Assembly: GCA_017440575.1 (NCBI GenBank)
Contig: JAFSGY010000074.1
Span: 1 to 59,831, forward strand
Direction: 5' to 3'
Source of the DNA: Lachnospiraceae bacterium
GTDB taxonomy: Bacteria > Bacillota > Clostridia > Lachnospirales > Lachnospiraceae
DNA length: 59,831 nucleotides
In this document: one piece after another, positions 43,925 through 52,507 of the stretch
How the letters are laid out: each line of letters opens with the position of its first letter
How positions within the stretch are numbered: the stretch's first letter is position 1
Notes under the pieces: generated by a model
Databases searched by the model: none
Told to the model about the DNA's origin: nothing
The model's input: the letters and a program-made list of their open reading frames with translations, nothing else
Translations under genes and position numbers: made by a program

Positions 43925-45275
43925 GTATGGTACACAAATAGCAGTGGAAGAGATGATTGGTGTCTGTAAAAGCTATGAAGTGCTGTATGATGATGCATTA
44001 CGATATGCATCATGGTTTCGGAAGCAGGAGCAGGAGAGGATTGCTTTGCTTGGTGCTACTTCATATGCATGGTTGTGTCATGCATATGGAGCGTTAATGG
44101 CTGGAAAGACGGTTATTGTAGCAGACCCATTATTACCAGTGGCAGATATTGTTTCATTACTGAGTTATACGGATGTAGAGCTTGTCTATACAGATGATGA
44201 TGATAAGAAGCTTCGTAATGGAATCGAGGAAGCTGGAATTGCGTATGAGATGTTTATAGAGCTGTCAGAGTGTGTGTCTGATGAAGAGTGTACTTTTGAA
44301 AAGGATGGAGACATTATCTTTTTTACATCGGGCACATCAGGAAGAGCCAAGGGAGTAGTGCTTCCCTTTGAAGCTGTATATGGAAATGCGCAGAGGTTAT
44401 CGGAATCGACAGCGGTAGGACTGGATGGAAAGATGTATACACCGCTTCCATTTTATCATATCTATGCCACGACGATGACACTTGCCTTTTTACATAAGGG
44501 GCAGACGGTATGTCTGGGGAATCCTAGGCATGTGTTGCAGGAACTGGAGTATTTTAAGCCTGCTATTATGGTTATGGTGTCAGCTATGGCAGAATTCTTA
44601 TTAAAGAATAAGGCGATAGGTGAATGGGGCAGGCTTTTTGCAGTAGCAGGAGCAAAGTGTGACAAGAGTCTGGAATTATCAGCAGCAGAATGTGGAATAC
44701 AGGTACAGAATCTGTATGGGGCTTCTGAGACGGCTGGAGGAATTGGTCTGAGCTGCATGGGACAAGGTATCGAACGCATGGCAGCGGCTAAGGGCGTTAA
44801 TGTATCCGTGGAACCGGATGGTGAGATTGTGATTCAGACACTTGGTCACATGAAGGAATACTACAAGAATCCGCAAGCAACGGCAGAGGTTATGAGAGAT
44901 GGAAAAATCTATCTCGGTGATGTGGGAGAGGCCTATGAAGATGGTACGTTTTCACCGATGGGAAGGAAGCAGGATGTGATTGCCATGAAGAATGGCAATA
45001 AGCTGTACTGTGACGAGATGGATGAAGAACTGACTGCGGTAGATGGTGTGGAAGAAGCATGTGTGATTTATGTGGATGGTAAGGTAATTGCGGTAGTTGT
45101 ATGTGAGGATGGTTGCGAGGAAGATGTAGTCAGAAAGAATCTGAAGCAGTACAATAAAAAACAGCCGTATTTTCGTAAGCTTGATGAGATATGGATGCGT
45201 AAGGAAGCGTTACCGCGAACCAGAATTGGTAAGCTGCAACGTAATCATGTAATAAAAGAGTATGGAGGTTATTAA
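43887..45275 (+). CDS. AMP-forming acyl/amino-acyl ligase (adenylation enzyme)
   Basis: The 462-aa member of the ANL superfamily has core motifs FFTSGTSGRAKGVVLP (phosphate loop), NLYGASETAGG, GDVGEAYEDGTFSPMGRKQD and the catalytic Lys in RTRIGKLQ near the end. It should activate a carboxylic acid as an adenylate and load it onto the carrier encoded two bases downstream. The start lies inside the preceding acyltransferase gene and follows ATAAAGGAAA. The acid cannot be read from the sequence; a short or amino acid and a fatty acid are all possible. Confidence 0.85.
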   Translation: MAFQEELLEWKNKYGTQIAVEEMIGVCKSYEVLYDDALRYASWFRKQEQERIALLGATSYAWLCHAYGALMAGKTVIVADPLLPVADIVSLLSYTDVELVYTDDDDKKLRNGIEEAGIAYEMFIELSECVSDEECTFEKDGDIIFFTSGTSGRAKGVVLPFEAVYGNAQRLSESTAVGLDGKMYTPLPFYHIYATTMTLAFLHKGQTVCLGNPRHVLQELEYFKPAIMVMVSAMAEFLLKNKAIGEWGRLFAVAGAKCDKSLELSAAECGIQVQNLYGASETAGGIGLSCMGQGIERMAAAKGVNVSVEPDGEIVIQTLGHMKEYYKNPQATAEVMRDGKIYLGDVGEAYEDGTFSPMGRKQDVIAMKNGNKLYCDEMDEELTAVDGVEEACVIYVDGKVIAVVVCEDGCEEDVVRKNLKQYNKKQPYFRKLDEIWMRKEALPRTRIGKLQRNHVIKEYGGY

Positions 45276-45276
45276 G

Positions 45277-45495
45277 ATGGATGAGAAGTTAAAAGAGATT
45301 ATTTATTCGGTAATTGAGGATCAGGATATGGAGATTACAGAGGAATCAGAGTTTATCGACGATTTGGGGCTTAGTTCTATGGAATTTTTCAATCTGATTA
45401 CTTTGATTGAGAACAGCTATCATATTAAGATCTCTGACAGACAGGTGCAGGAGCTTGAAACGGTAGGAGATATTATTGACATCATCGGTGAATAG
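45277..45495 (+). CDS. Acyl carrier protein, second of two
   Basis: The 72-aa carrier has the phosphopantetheine site DDLGLSSMEF; Ser34 is the attachment residue, and the Asp that usually precedes it is Ser33. The ATG at 45277 follows GGAGG directly after the ligase gene's last codons; an upstream ATG at 45262 is in frame but inside the ligase gene. Its closeness to the ligase makes it the likely substrate of that enzyme. Two different carriers in one locus suggests two acyl groups or a relay. Confidence 0.88.
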   Translation: MDEKLKEIIYSVIEDQDMEITEESEFIDDLGLSSMEFFNLITLIENSYHIKISDRQVQELETVGDIIDIIGE

Positions 45496-45514
45496 GAATA
45501 AGGGAGAAGAATAG

Positions 45515-46465
45515 ATGGATGTAATGACACAGAAGCATATTTATGAAGTTATCATTGCAGTAATTGTGTTGATAGCTTATAACAGTTTTTGTGTTGTAGT
45601 ACGTAAAAAGCTGATACATAGGCTGATAGCCAAGGTGTGTTGGCTTTTTGTGCTAATAGCAGGAAACTGTGTGATTTTGTTAATGCTGTTATCTTATGTG
45701 ATAACAGATCATGTACTCTATTATCCGCATTGCGATGAGGAGATTCATGAACAATTGGGAGAGATGGAACATATGGAGGAGCTGGCGCTGGAGACTTCGG
45801 TTGGAAAGTGTGGAGGCTGGTTTTATCATAGTCCCAAGAATAGTGAACTAACGGTAATTCTTTATCCGGGTAATATGCAGACGGCAGGAGAGATGGTTTT
45901 GCTGAGTGGAACCTTTGAAGATAGTGCAGAAGGTCTTGGCTTGAATCTGGTAGTTATGGATTATCCGGGCTATGGGAATAGTGAGGGTTTGCCTTCTGAA
46001 TATACGATGAAAAAGATGGCTCTGGAAGCTTATGATGGTGTTGTAAGCAGAGAGGATATGAAGAAGCAGAAGGTTGTGTTGATGAGCTATAGTATAGGAA
46101 CGGGAGTTGCTAATTATATTGCATCACAACGAGATGTGGATGGGCTGATTTTGATGGCACCATATCAGAATGGTTACGATTTGTTTAATGGTTTTGTAGA
46201 TATTTTTCATGGGCCGATGAAGCTGTTTATGCCTTTTCGGATGAGGGCGGATGAATTTGTGAAATTGGTTACGGTAAAACCGTTGGTTATTGCATCGGAA
46301 CAGGATGAGATGGTGCCTTATGAGAGCTCACTGGCATTAACGAAGCTTTATCCAATGGGAGTAGATATGAAGTCTTATAAGGGATTAGCTCACGGTGAAT
46401 TATGGCAGCAAAAACAGATTTGGCTGGATATTTTCTCCTATTTGAGGGATATATACCATAGCTAA
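45515..46465 (+). CDS. Membrane-anchored alpha/beta hydrolase
   Basis: The 316-aa protein has two N-terminal membrane helices (about 10-30 and 40-63) and an alpha/beta hydrolase domain with the nucleophile elbow SYSIG (Ser in the middle; the usual first Gly is Ser), the acid in ASEQDEMVP and the His in GLAHGELW. Placed just after the ligase and carriers, it may remove or transfer acyl groups or act as an editing thioesterase. Two helices make both ends cytoplasmic or both outside; which one applies cannot be decided here. Confidence 0.82.
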   Translation: MDVMTQKHIYEVIIAVIVLIAYNSFCVVVRKKLIHRLIAKVCWLFVLIAGNCVILLMLLSYVITDHVLYYPHCDEEIHEQLGEMEHMEELALETSVGKCGGWFYHSPKNSELTVILYPGNMQTAGEMVLLSGTFEDSAEGLGLNLVVMDYPGYGNSEGLPSEYTMKKMALEAYDGVVSREDMKKQKVVLMSYSIGTGVANYIASQRDVDGLILMAPYQNGYDLFNGFVDIFHGPMKLFMPFRMRADEFVKLVTVKPLVIASEQDEMVPYESSLALTKLYPMGVDMKSYKGLAHGELWQQKQIWLDIFSYLRDIYHS

Positions 46466-46580
46466 AAGGTCGCATTGCATTCAAAAATAGTGCGTGTTAT
46501 CCTATTTATATAAGTATTAATTTGTAACTATGAAGGTACTGAATAGTTACATTAATTTTACCAAAGAAATGGGGTATTGT

Positions 46581-47495
46581 ATGATGAATGTGAAGAAAAG
46601 ATGTTACAGAATGTTGCTTGCAATCCTGGTACTTCTATGTAGCATGGGAAATCAGGTAACTATGTATTCGCATGCAGCAGAGAGCGAAGAAAGTGTCGTG
46701 AACTATGTGGCTTTGGGAGACAGTATTACTTACGGAAGTAGTTCTTATGTGAGCAAGGTATCTGATTATCTTGCAGGGCGTTATGGAGAGTGTGTAACAA
46801 AGAATCTGGCAATCGATGGTCTGACGAGTGCAGGATTGGTTGACTGTCTTACGAATTCTTCCAATAGTTATTATTACTCTATGAGAAGTGCGATTAAGAA
46901 TGCGGATGTGATTACATTGGATATTGGCTCTAATGACATTTTGTGCAAGGCAATGGAGATATACGCGGCTGGTTTTGGTACAACACCGGATCAGATGGGG
47001 GCTGTAGGTGAGACGTGGACGAAGCGAATTCAGAATGCATCTGGATTTCAACTGTTTTTGCTTTATTTAGAGGCAATGAGTATCGCGCGTAATATCAATT
47101 ATGAGTTATATCATGGCGATGCGATGCCGGAGACGTTGGCAGGCTTTGAAACGAATTTTAAGAAGATTATGACAGTAATCAATCAGTTGGCACCAAATGC
47201 CAAGGTTTATATTGGAAACCTGTATAATCCATATGTAGATGCGGCACCAATATGTTGCGGTGATTACGTGGTTGTGGATTTGGAAGAGTTCGCACGCATC
47301 AATATTTCAAAGGCAAATGTGATGATAGCCAATAATGCAAATGGTAACAAGGTAATTGATTTGTATAATACGATTAACAATCCGAAGTATATCAAAGGTG
47401 ATGTTGTCAATTATGATTATGATCCTCATCCTAATGCCGAGGGACAAAAAGCGATTGCTTCAAAATTTATTTCTGCGATGGCAGCAAGTAATTAA
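46581..47495 (+). CDS. Secreted SGNH/GDSL hydrolase
   Basis: The 304-aa protein has a signal peptide (about 1-33, ending in SHA) and an SGNH esterase domain: block I ALGDSITYG with Ser48, a DIGSNDIL block with Asn, and DPHPNAEG with the catalytic Asp/His pair. It probably removes acyl groups from the exported glycan and so balances the acyltransferases. An in-frame ATG at 46530 has no ribosome site; I chose 46581, behind GAAATGGGG and in front of the signal peptide. Confidence 0.85.
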   Translation: MMNVKKRCYRMLLAILVLLCSMGNQVTMYSHAAESEESVVNYVALGDSITYGSSSYVSKVSDYLAGRYGECVTKNLAIDGLTSAGLVDCLTNSSNSYYYSMRSAIKNADVITLDIGSNDILCKAMEIYAAGFGTTPDQMGAVGETWTKRIQNASGFQLFLLYLEAMSIARNINYELYHGDAMPETLAGFETNFKKIMTVINQLAPNAKVYIGNLYNPYVDAAPICCGDYVVVDLEEFARINISKANVMIANNANGNKVIDLYNTINNPKYIKGDVVNYDYDPHPNAEGQKAIASKFISAMAASN

Positions 47496-47512
47496 ATATG
47501 AAAATTATATGG

Positions 47513-47543
47513 CAGAGAAATCAGAAATGGTTTCTCTGTTTTT
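47513..47543 (+). terminator. Terminator at the end of the polysaccharide locus
   Basis: CAGAGAAA (47513-47520) pairs with TTTCTCTG (47531-47538), followed by TTTTTG. It ends the SGNH hydrolase transcript and marks the right edge of the locus. Confidence 0.8.
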
Positions 47544-47550
47544 GATTATG

Positions 47551-47559
47551 TGGTATACT
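47551..47559 (+). promoter_or_regulatory. Extended -10 promoter of the TPR lipoprotein gene
   Basis: TGG-TATACT at 47551-47559 forms an extended -10, 34 bases before the start codon. No good -35 is seen. Confidence 0.5.
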
Positions 47560-47593
47560 TATGTAAATATAGTGACGGTGAGGTAGAAAAGGA

Positions 47594-48649
47594 TTGAGAG
47601 ATACGAGATTTCATAAAGTGATAGTAGCTGGCATGTTACTTGCCACGTGTTTTTTTACAGGCTGTAGCTCAAAGCCAGCCAATACGAATATAAATAAAGG
47701 TATGGAGCTGCTCGAGCAGATGGATTACAGTGGTGCATTAGAGAGCTTTGAAGCAGCACTGGTATATAAGGAAGATGAGCAGTTAATCTATCGAGGGGAA
47801 GGCCTTGCTAATATGGGACTTGGTAATTATGAGGAAGCTGCTAATTGTTTGTTGCAATCGATTTCCTATGCGAATGGAAATGTAACGAATCTGGAATTTG
47901 ATACCAATTATTATCTGGCAACCGCTTATTATAAGCAGGGAAAATATGATGAGGCAGAGAAAATTTATACGGCAATTCTTAATCTGCGTGATAAGGAAAC
48001 GGATGCGTATTATTTGAGAGCTTGTACTTTGCTGAAGGAAGGCTATTATGACGCTGCAATAAAGGATTTTGAGAAGGCTTTTTCTTTAGAGCCAGATAAT
48101 CTGGAATTGGTAACGGATGCTTTTGTAGAAATGCAGGCGGCTGGATTTAGTGAAGAAGGTAAGGTTTATCTCCAGGAATTTCTGGAAAAGAAGGATAAAC
48201 AATTAAAGGATGCTCAGAAAGGAACGATTTATTTCTATTTAGAGGATTATGCAAATGCAAGAATCTATTTGGATGGAGCATTGAATCAGGGCAATCCTGA
48301 GGTGTCTTTGATCCTAGGAAGAACATATGAGAAGCTTGGTGATATGAATTATGCAGTGGTAGTGTATCAGACCTATCTGGATTCTAATGCACCGGATGCA
48401 GCCATTTATAACAGCCTTGGTGTCTGTCTGATGAATCAGGGAAAATATCAGGAAGCGTTGGAGGCATTTGAATCAGGTATTAATCTGGGTGATACACCGT
48501 ATATTCAGAACCTGAGATATAATCAGATTGTAGCGAAAGAATATCTTGGAAGCTTTGCAGAAGCAAAGAAGCTGATGGAGGAATATCTAGCAGCATATCC
48601 GGATGATGGTATGGCAAAACAGGAGTATGAATTCCTGCAAACTCGCTAA
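47594..48649 (+). CDS. TPR-repeat lipoprotein
   Basis: The 351-aa protein starts at a TTG behind AAAAGGA and has a lipoprotein signal peptide with the box FFTGC (Cys24 is the lipid-bearing residue). About seven tetratricopeptide repeats follow, with units such as AEKIYTAILNLRDKETDAYYLRA and YQEALEAFESGINLGD. It should be a surface scaffold bound to the membrane outside. It lies between the polysaccharide locus and nrdD with its own promoter; no partner can be named. Confidence 0.85.
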   Translation: MRDTRFHKVIVAGMLLATCFFTGCSSKPANTNINKGMELLEQMDYSGALESFEAALVYKEDEQLIYRGEGLANMGLGNYEEAANCLLQSISYANGNVTNLEFDTNYYLATAYYKQGKYDEAEKIYTAILNLRDKETDAYYLRACTLLKEGYYDAAIKDFEKAFSLEPDNLELVTDAFVEMQAAGFSEEGKVYLQEFLEKKDKQLKDAQKGTIYFYLEDYANARIYLDGALNQGNPEVSLILGRTYEKLGDMNYAVVVYQTYLDSNAPDAAIYNSLGVCLMNQGKYQEALEAFESGINLGDTPYIQNLRYNQIVAKEYLGSFAEAKKLMEEYLAAYPDDGMAKQEYEFLQTR

Positions 48650-48685
48650 ATTGCAGATGCCTGAAATTGGGTAGACATAATGTGG

Positions 48686-48715
48686 TTGACAAACAAAAAA
48701 CACAATATATAGTAT
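48686..48715 (+). promoter_or_regulatory. nrdD promoter with NrdR-like box
   Basis: TTGACA (48686-48691) with TATAGT (48708-48713, spacer 16) or TAGTAT (48710-48715, spacer 18). ACACAATATATAGTAT (48700-48715) resembles the NrdR box and covers the -10. NrdR normally uses two boxes about three helical turns apart; a second good copy was not seen. Confidence 0.6.
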
Positions 48716-48821
48716 GCGATAAATAATAGCAGATGCTATTTTGTATGTTCGATTGACTTATGAAATGGTATCTGCTAGACTGTTTTTATTGGGGTATTAT
48801 TTTGGGGAAGGAGTTCTTAAT

Positions 48822-51230
48822 ATGTTTAGTATTGTGAAAAGAGATGGCTCACAGGCTGAGTTTCGTCTGGATAAGATTAGTGGAGCTATTGTAAAAGCGT
48901 TTGATGCAACTCAGGTTCAGTACAATCAGGATATTATCGATTTACTGGTTTTGAGAGTAACAGCTGACATGCAGGGGAAAGTAAAAGCGGGGTTGATTCA
49001 GGTAGAGGAGATTCAGGACAGTGTAGAGAAGGTCTTGGAGCAGGCTGGATATGCCGAAGCTGCCAAGGCGTTTATTTTGTACCGCAAGCAGCGTGAAAAG
49101 ATGCGTAACATGAAATCTACCATCCTTGATTATAAAGAGGTAGTAAACAGCTATGTAAAGGTTGAGGATTGGAGAGTAAAGGAGAATTCCACAGTGACTT
49201 ATTCTGTCGGTGGTCTGATTCTTTCAAACTCCGGTGCAGTAACTGCCAATTACTGGCTGTCAGAAATATATGATGAAGAGATTGCAGAAGCACATAGAAA
49301 TGCGGACATTCATATTCATGATCTGTCTATGCTGACGGGCTATTGTGCAGGCTGGTCTTTAAAGCAGTTGATAAAGGAAGGGTTGGGCGGTATTACCGGC
49401 AAAATCACTTCTGCACCGGCAAGACATTTATCTGTATTGTGCAACCAGATGGTTAATTTCCTTGGTATCATGCAGAATGAATGGGCTGGCGCACAGGCAT
49501 TTTCCTCCTTTGATACATATTTAGCACCGTTTGTTAAGGTGGACAACCTTTCCTATGATGAGGTTAAGAAATGTATAGAAGCATTTATCTACGGTGTGAA
49601 TACACCGAGTCGTTGGGGAACACAGGCACCGTTTAGTAATATTACGCTTGACTGGACTGTTCCAAACGATTTGGCAGAGCTTCCTGCAATCGTAGGTGGC
49701 AAGGAGATGGACTTCTGCTACAAGGATTGTAAGAAGGAAATGGATATGGTTAATAAGGCATTCATTGAGACGATGATTGAAGGTGATGCTAACGGAAGAG
49801 GCTTCCAGTATCCGATTCCAACTTATTCCATAACAAGAGATTTTGACTGGTCAGATACCGAGAATAATCGTTTATTATTTGAAATGACGGCAAAGTATGG
49901 TACACCGTATTTTTCTAACTATATTAATTCTGATATGGAGCCTTCTGATGTTAGAAGTATGTGCTGTCGTTTAAGACTGGATTTAAGAGAGCTTCGTAAG
50001 AAAACAGGTGGTTTTTTTGGTTCAGGCGAGAGTACAGGTAGTGTTGGTGTTGTTACCATTAATATGCCAAGAATTGGTTACCTTGCAGAGAATGAGGAGG
50101 ATTTCTATAAGCGTCTTGACAGAATGATGGATATTGCAGCACGTTCTCTTAAGATTAAGAGAAATGTTATTTCTAAGCTGTTGAATGAGGGCTTATATCC
50201 ATATACCAAGCGTTATCTTGGAACCTTTGATAATCATTTTTCAACCATTGGTCTGATTGGTATGAATGAGGTTGGTCTGAATGCAAAGTGGCTTCGTGCC
50301 GATATGACAAGCGAAAAGGTACAGCAGTTTACCAAGGATGTACTTAATCATATGCGTGAGCGTTTATCTGATTATCAGGAGCGTTATGGTGACTTATATA
50401 ATCTGGAGGCAACACCGGCAGAGAGTACAACCTATAGACTGGCTAAGCATGACAGAGCAAAATGGCCGGATATTATGACAGCAGGATATGAGGGAGATAC
50501 TCCATATTACACAAACTCTTCTCATTTACCGGTTGATTATACAACAGATATTTTTGATGCATTGGATATTCAGGATGAATTACAGACCTTATATACATCA
50601 GGTACGGTATTCCATGCATTTTTAGGTGAGAAGCTTCCTGACTGGAAGGCAGCGGCGAGCCTTGTCAGAACGATTGCAGAGAATTATAAGCTTCCATATT
50701 ATACGTTGTCGCCTACCTATTCTATCTGTAAGGAACATGGCTATCTTGCAGGAGAGCATAAGGTATGTCCGAAGTGTGGTAAGACAACAGAGATTTATAG
50801 TCGTATTACAGGATACTATCGTCCGGTACAGAACTGGAATGATGGTAAGCTTCAAGAATATAATAATAGAACAGAGTATCAGATTGGTGAAAATACGAGA
50901 ACGAAGGGTAAGGCTGTAAGTGCAGAGCAGGCAGAACCTTCTCAGGAGATGGATCTGGCAGCAGCACATGCTTCTCTTCAGACAGAGCGGATGGAAGGAA
51001 AGAATATGAATTATCTTTTCACTACGAAGACTTGTCCGAACTGTAAATTAGCTAAGGAATACTTAAAAGACGTGGACTATACCATTGTGGATGCAGAGGA
51101 AAATGCAGAGCTTGCAATACAGTATGGTGTTATGCAGGCACCAACTCTTGTAATTGTGGCTGGACAATCACGCCAAAAGTATGTTAATGTATCCGATATA
51201 AAGAAGTATGCGAGTAGCATTCGCGTTTAA
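48822..51230 (+). CDS. nrdD: Anaerobic (class III) ribonucleoside-triphosphate reductase with fused redoxin domain
   Basis: The 802-aa enzyme makes deoxyribonucleotides without oxygen. It has an N-terminal ATP-cone (SIVKRDGSQAEF), the ten-stranded reductase barrel, a C-terminal four-Cys metal site (CKEHG...CPKC) and the glycyl radical loop RITGYY with Gly664. After a linker the protein continues into a glutaredoxin/thioredoxin-like domain with C738-P-N-C741 and QAPTLVIV, which probably supplies electrons. The start follows GGAAGGAG. An activase gene (nrdG) is not adjacent and must be elsewhere. Confidence 0.92.
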   Translation: MFSIVKRDGSQAEFRLDKISGAIVKAFDATQVQYNQDIIDLLVLRVTADMQGKVKAGLIQVEEIQDSVEKVLEQAGYAEAAKAFILYRKQREKMRNMKSTILDYKEVVNSYVKVEDWRVKENSTVTYSVGGLILSNSGAVTANYWLSEIYDEEIAEAHRNADIHIHDLSMLTGYCAGWSLKQLIKEGLGGITGKITSAPARHLSVLCNQMVNFLGIMQNEWAGAQAFSSFDTYLAPFVKVDNLSYDEVKKCIEAFIYGVNTPSRWGTQAPFSNITLDWTVPNDLAELPAIVGGKEMDFCYKDCKKEMDMVNKAFIETMIEGDANGRGFQYPIPTYSITRDFDWSDTENNRLLFEMTAKYGTPYFSNYINSDMEPSDVRSMCCRLRLDLRELRKKTGGFFGSGESTGSVGVVTINMPRIGYLAENEEDFYKRLDRMMDIAARSLKIKRNVISKLLNEGLYPYTKRYLGTFDNHFSTIGLIGMNEVGLNAKWLRADMTSEKVQQFTKDVLNHMRERLSDYQERYGDLYNLEATPAESTTYRLAKHDRAKWPDIMTAGYEGDTPYYTNSSHLPVDYTTDIFDALDIQDELQTLYTSGTVFHAFLGEKLPDWKAAASLVRTIAENYKLPYYTLSPTYSICKEHGYLAGEHKVCPKCGKTTEIYSRITGYYRPVQNWNDGKLQEYNNRTEYQIGENTRTKGKAVSAEQAEPSQEMDLAAAHASLQTERMEGKNMNYLFTTKTCPNCKLAKEYLKDVDYTIVDAEENAELAIQYGVMQAPTLVIVAGQSRQKYVNVSDIKKYASSIRV

Positions 51231-51260
51231 AGAATACTTTGGATAAAAGGAGCAGGATTT

Positions 51261-52190
51261 ATGATTAACAAACTTGTTGAGAAGATTAAGAAAACTGGAG
51301 CACCTATTGTTGTAGGACTTGATCCTATGATGAACTTTGTACCGGAGCATATTAAGGCAGCTGCCTTTGAAGCAAAAGGCGAGACTTTAGAGGGTGCAGC
51401 AGAAGCTATCTGGTTATATAATAAAGAGATTATTGATAAGACATATGATTTAATCCCTGCTGTAAAGCCACAGATTGCTATGTATGAGCAGTTTGGGATT
51501 CCGGGACTTGTAGCATTCCAGAAGACTGTTGAGTATTGTAAGGAGAAGGATTTAGTTGTTATTGGTGATATCAAGAGAGGCGACATCGGTTCTACTTCTG
51601 CAGCATATGCAACAGCACATCTTGGTAAGGTGAAGGTTGGAAATACCATGTGTGAAGGCTTCAAGGAAGACTTTGTTACGGTAAATCCTTATCTTGGAAC
51701 AGACGGTGTACAGCCATTTATCGATGTATGTAAGGAAGAGAAGAAGGGTTTATTTATCTTGGTTAAGACTTCTAACCCAAGTAGTGGTGAGTTCCAGGAT
51801 CGTTTAATAGATGGAAGACCTTTATATGAACATGTTGGTGAGAAGGTAGCTCAGTGGGGTGAGCAGTTGATGGGAGATTCCTACAGCTATGTTGGTGCCG
51901 TTGTTGGTGCTACTTATCCTGAGATGGGCAAGGTTCTTCGTAAGATTATGCCAAAATCCTTTATTCTCGTACCTGGCTATGGCGCACAGGGTGGACAGGG
52001 TAAAGACTTAGTTCACTTCTTCAATGAAGATGGACTTGGTGCAATTGTAAATTCTTCAAGAGGAATTATTGCAGCATATAAGAATGAACAGTATGCTAAG
52101 TTTGGTGCAGAGAACTTCGGTGACGCTTCCAGACAGGCAGTTCTTGACATGATTGCAGATATTGATGGTGCATTAAAGCAGGCGAAATAA
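51261..52190 (+). CDS. pyrF: Orotidine 5'-phosphate decarboxylase
   Basis: The 309-aa TIM-barrel enzyme makes UMP from OMP in pyrimidine synthesis. The length and the motifs (VVGLDPMM, VVIGDIKRGDIGSTS with the catalytic Lys/Asp set, LVPGYGAQGGQG) match the long PyrF subfamily. AAAGGAGCAGG precedes the start. The normal partner, pyrE, begins 16 bases downstream but is broken there. No other pyr genes lie upstream in the window. Confidence 0.93.
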   Translation: MINKLVEKIKKTGAPIVVGLDPMMNFVPEHIKAAAFEAKGETLEGAAEAIWLYNKEIIDKTYDLIPAVKPQIAMYEQFGIPGLVAFQKTVEYCKEKDLVVIGDIKRGDIGSTSAAYATAHLGKVKVGNTMCEGFKEDFVTVNPYLGTDGVQPFIDVCKEEKKGLFILVKTSNPSSGEFQDRLIDGRPLYEHVGEKVAQWGEQLMGDSYSYVGAVVGATYPEMGKVLRKIMPKSFILVPGYGAQGGQGKDLVHFFNEDGLGAIVNSSRGIIAAYKNEQYAKFGAENFGDASRQAVLDMIADIDGALKQAK

Positions 52191-52205
52191 GGAGGACATA
52201 GAGAT

Positions 52206-52250
52206 ATGGAACAGTACAAGAAAGAGTTTATTGAGTTTATGCCTGCATGA
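52206..52250 (+). pseudogene. pyrE: Broken 5' end of pyrE (orotate phosphoribosyltransferase)
   Basis: Behind GGAGGACATAGAG starts the frame MEQYKKEFIEFM, which I recognise as the start of PyrE proteins in related Clostridia, where pyrE follows pyrF. After codon 12 the frame reads Pro-Ala-stop and unrelated DNA follows. No phosphoribosyltransferase motif appears in the next 8 kb. This is the left edge of an insertion or replacement. The rest of pyrE may lie beyond the window or be lost. Confidence 0.7.
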
Positions 52251-52500
52251 TTTCCAAACTTCCTAAAATGCCGAAAAATCCAGTGTTTTCGAGGGTTAGC
52301 GGACTTTTGCCAAAAAGACAGATGTATCGTAATTTATCGCAAATTAGTGTGATTTCACACCAAAATGGTGTAGTAGATTGTAGCTGATTTGGGGACGGAA
52401 ACGTCAAATATCATATTGAAATGGTGTAGAAACCCATGTGCTTGCCGGGAGGCGGGTGCATGGGTTTTTGTAATATAATGTATATATTTTATAGTAGGAG
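52251..52500. other. Non-coding junction region with short palindromes
   Basis: About 390 bases separate the pyrE break from the next start codon. The first part holds no gene I can support. It contains GTGTGATTTCACAC (52347-52360), overlapping ACACCA-AAA-TGGTGT (52357-52371), and a second copy of AAATGGTGTAGA near 52420. These could belong to the end or attachment site of an element. A terminator lies at 52432-52469. Confidence 0.5.
52432..52469 (+). terminator. Terminator downstream of the pyrE break
   Basis: ACCCATG (52432-52438) pairs with CATGGGT (52459-52465), with an inner GCC/GGC stem and a TTTTT tail. It separates the pyrF transcript from the accessory genes. Confidence 0.75.
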
Positions 52501-52507
52501 ACAAACT

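Noticed and set aside
52206-52250. A real 14-aa peptide gene after pyrF
   Set aside because: The sequence matches the expected start of PyrE and sits at its expected place, so a broken gene explains it better.
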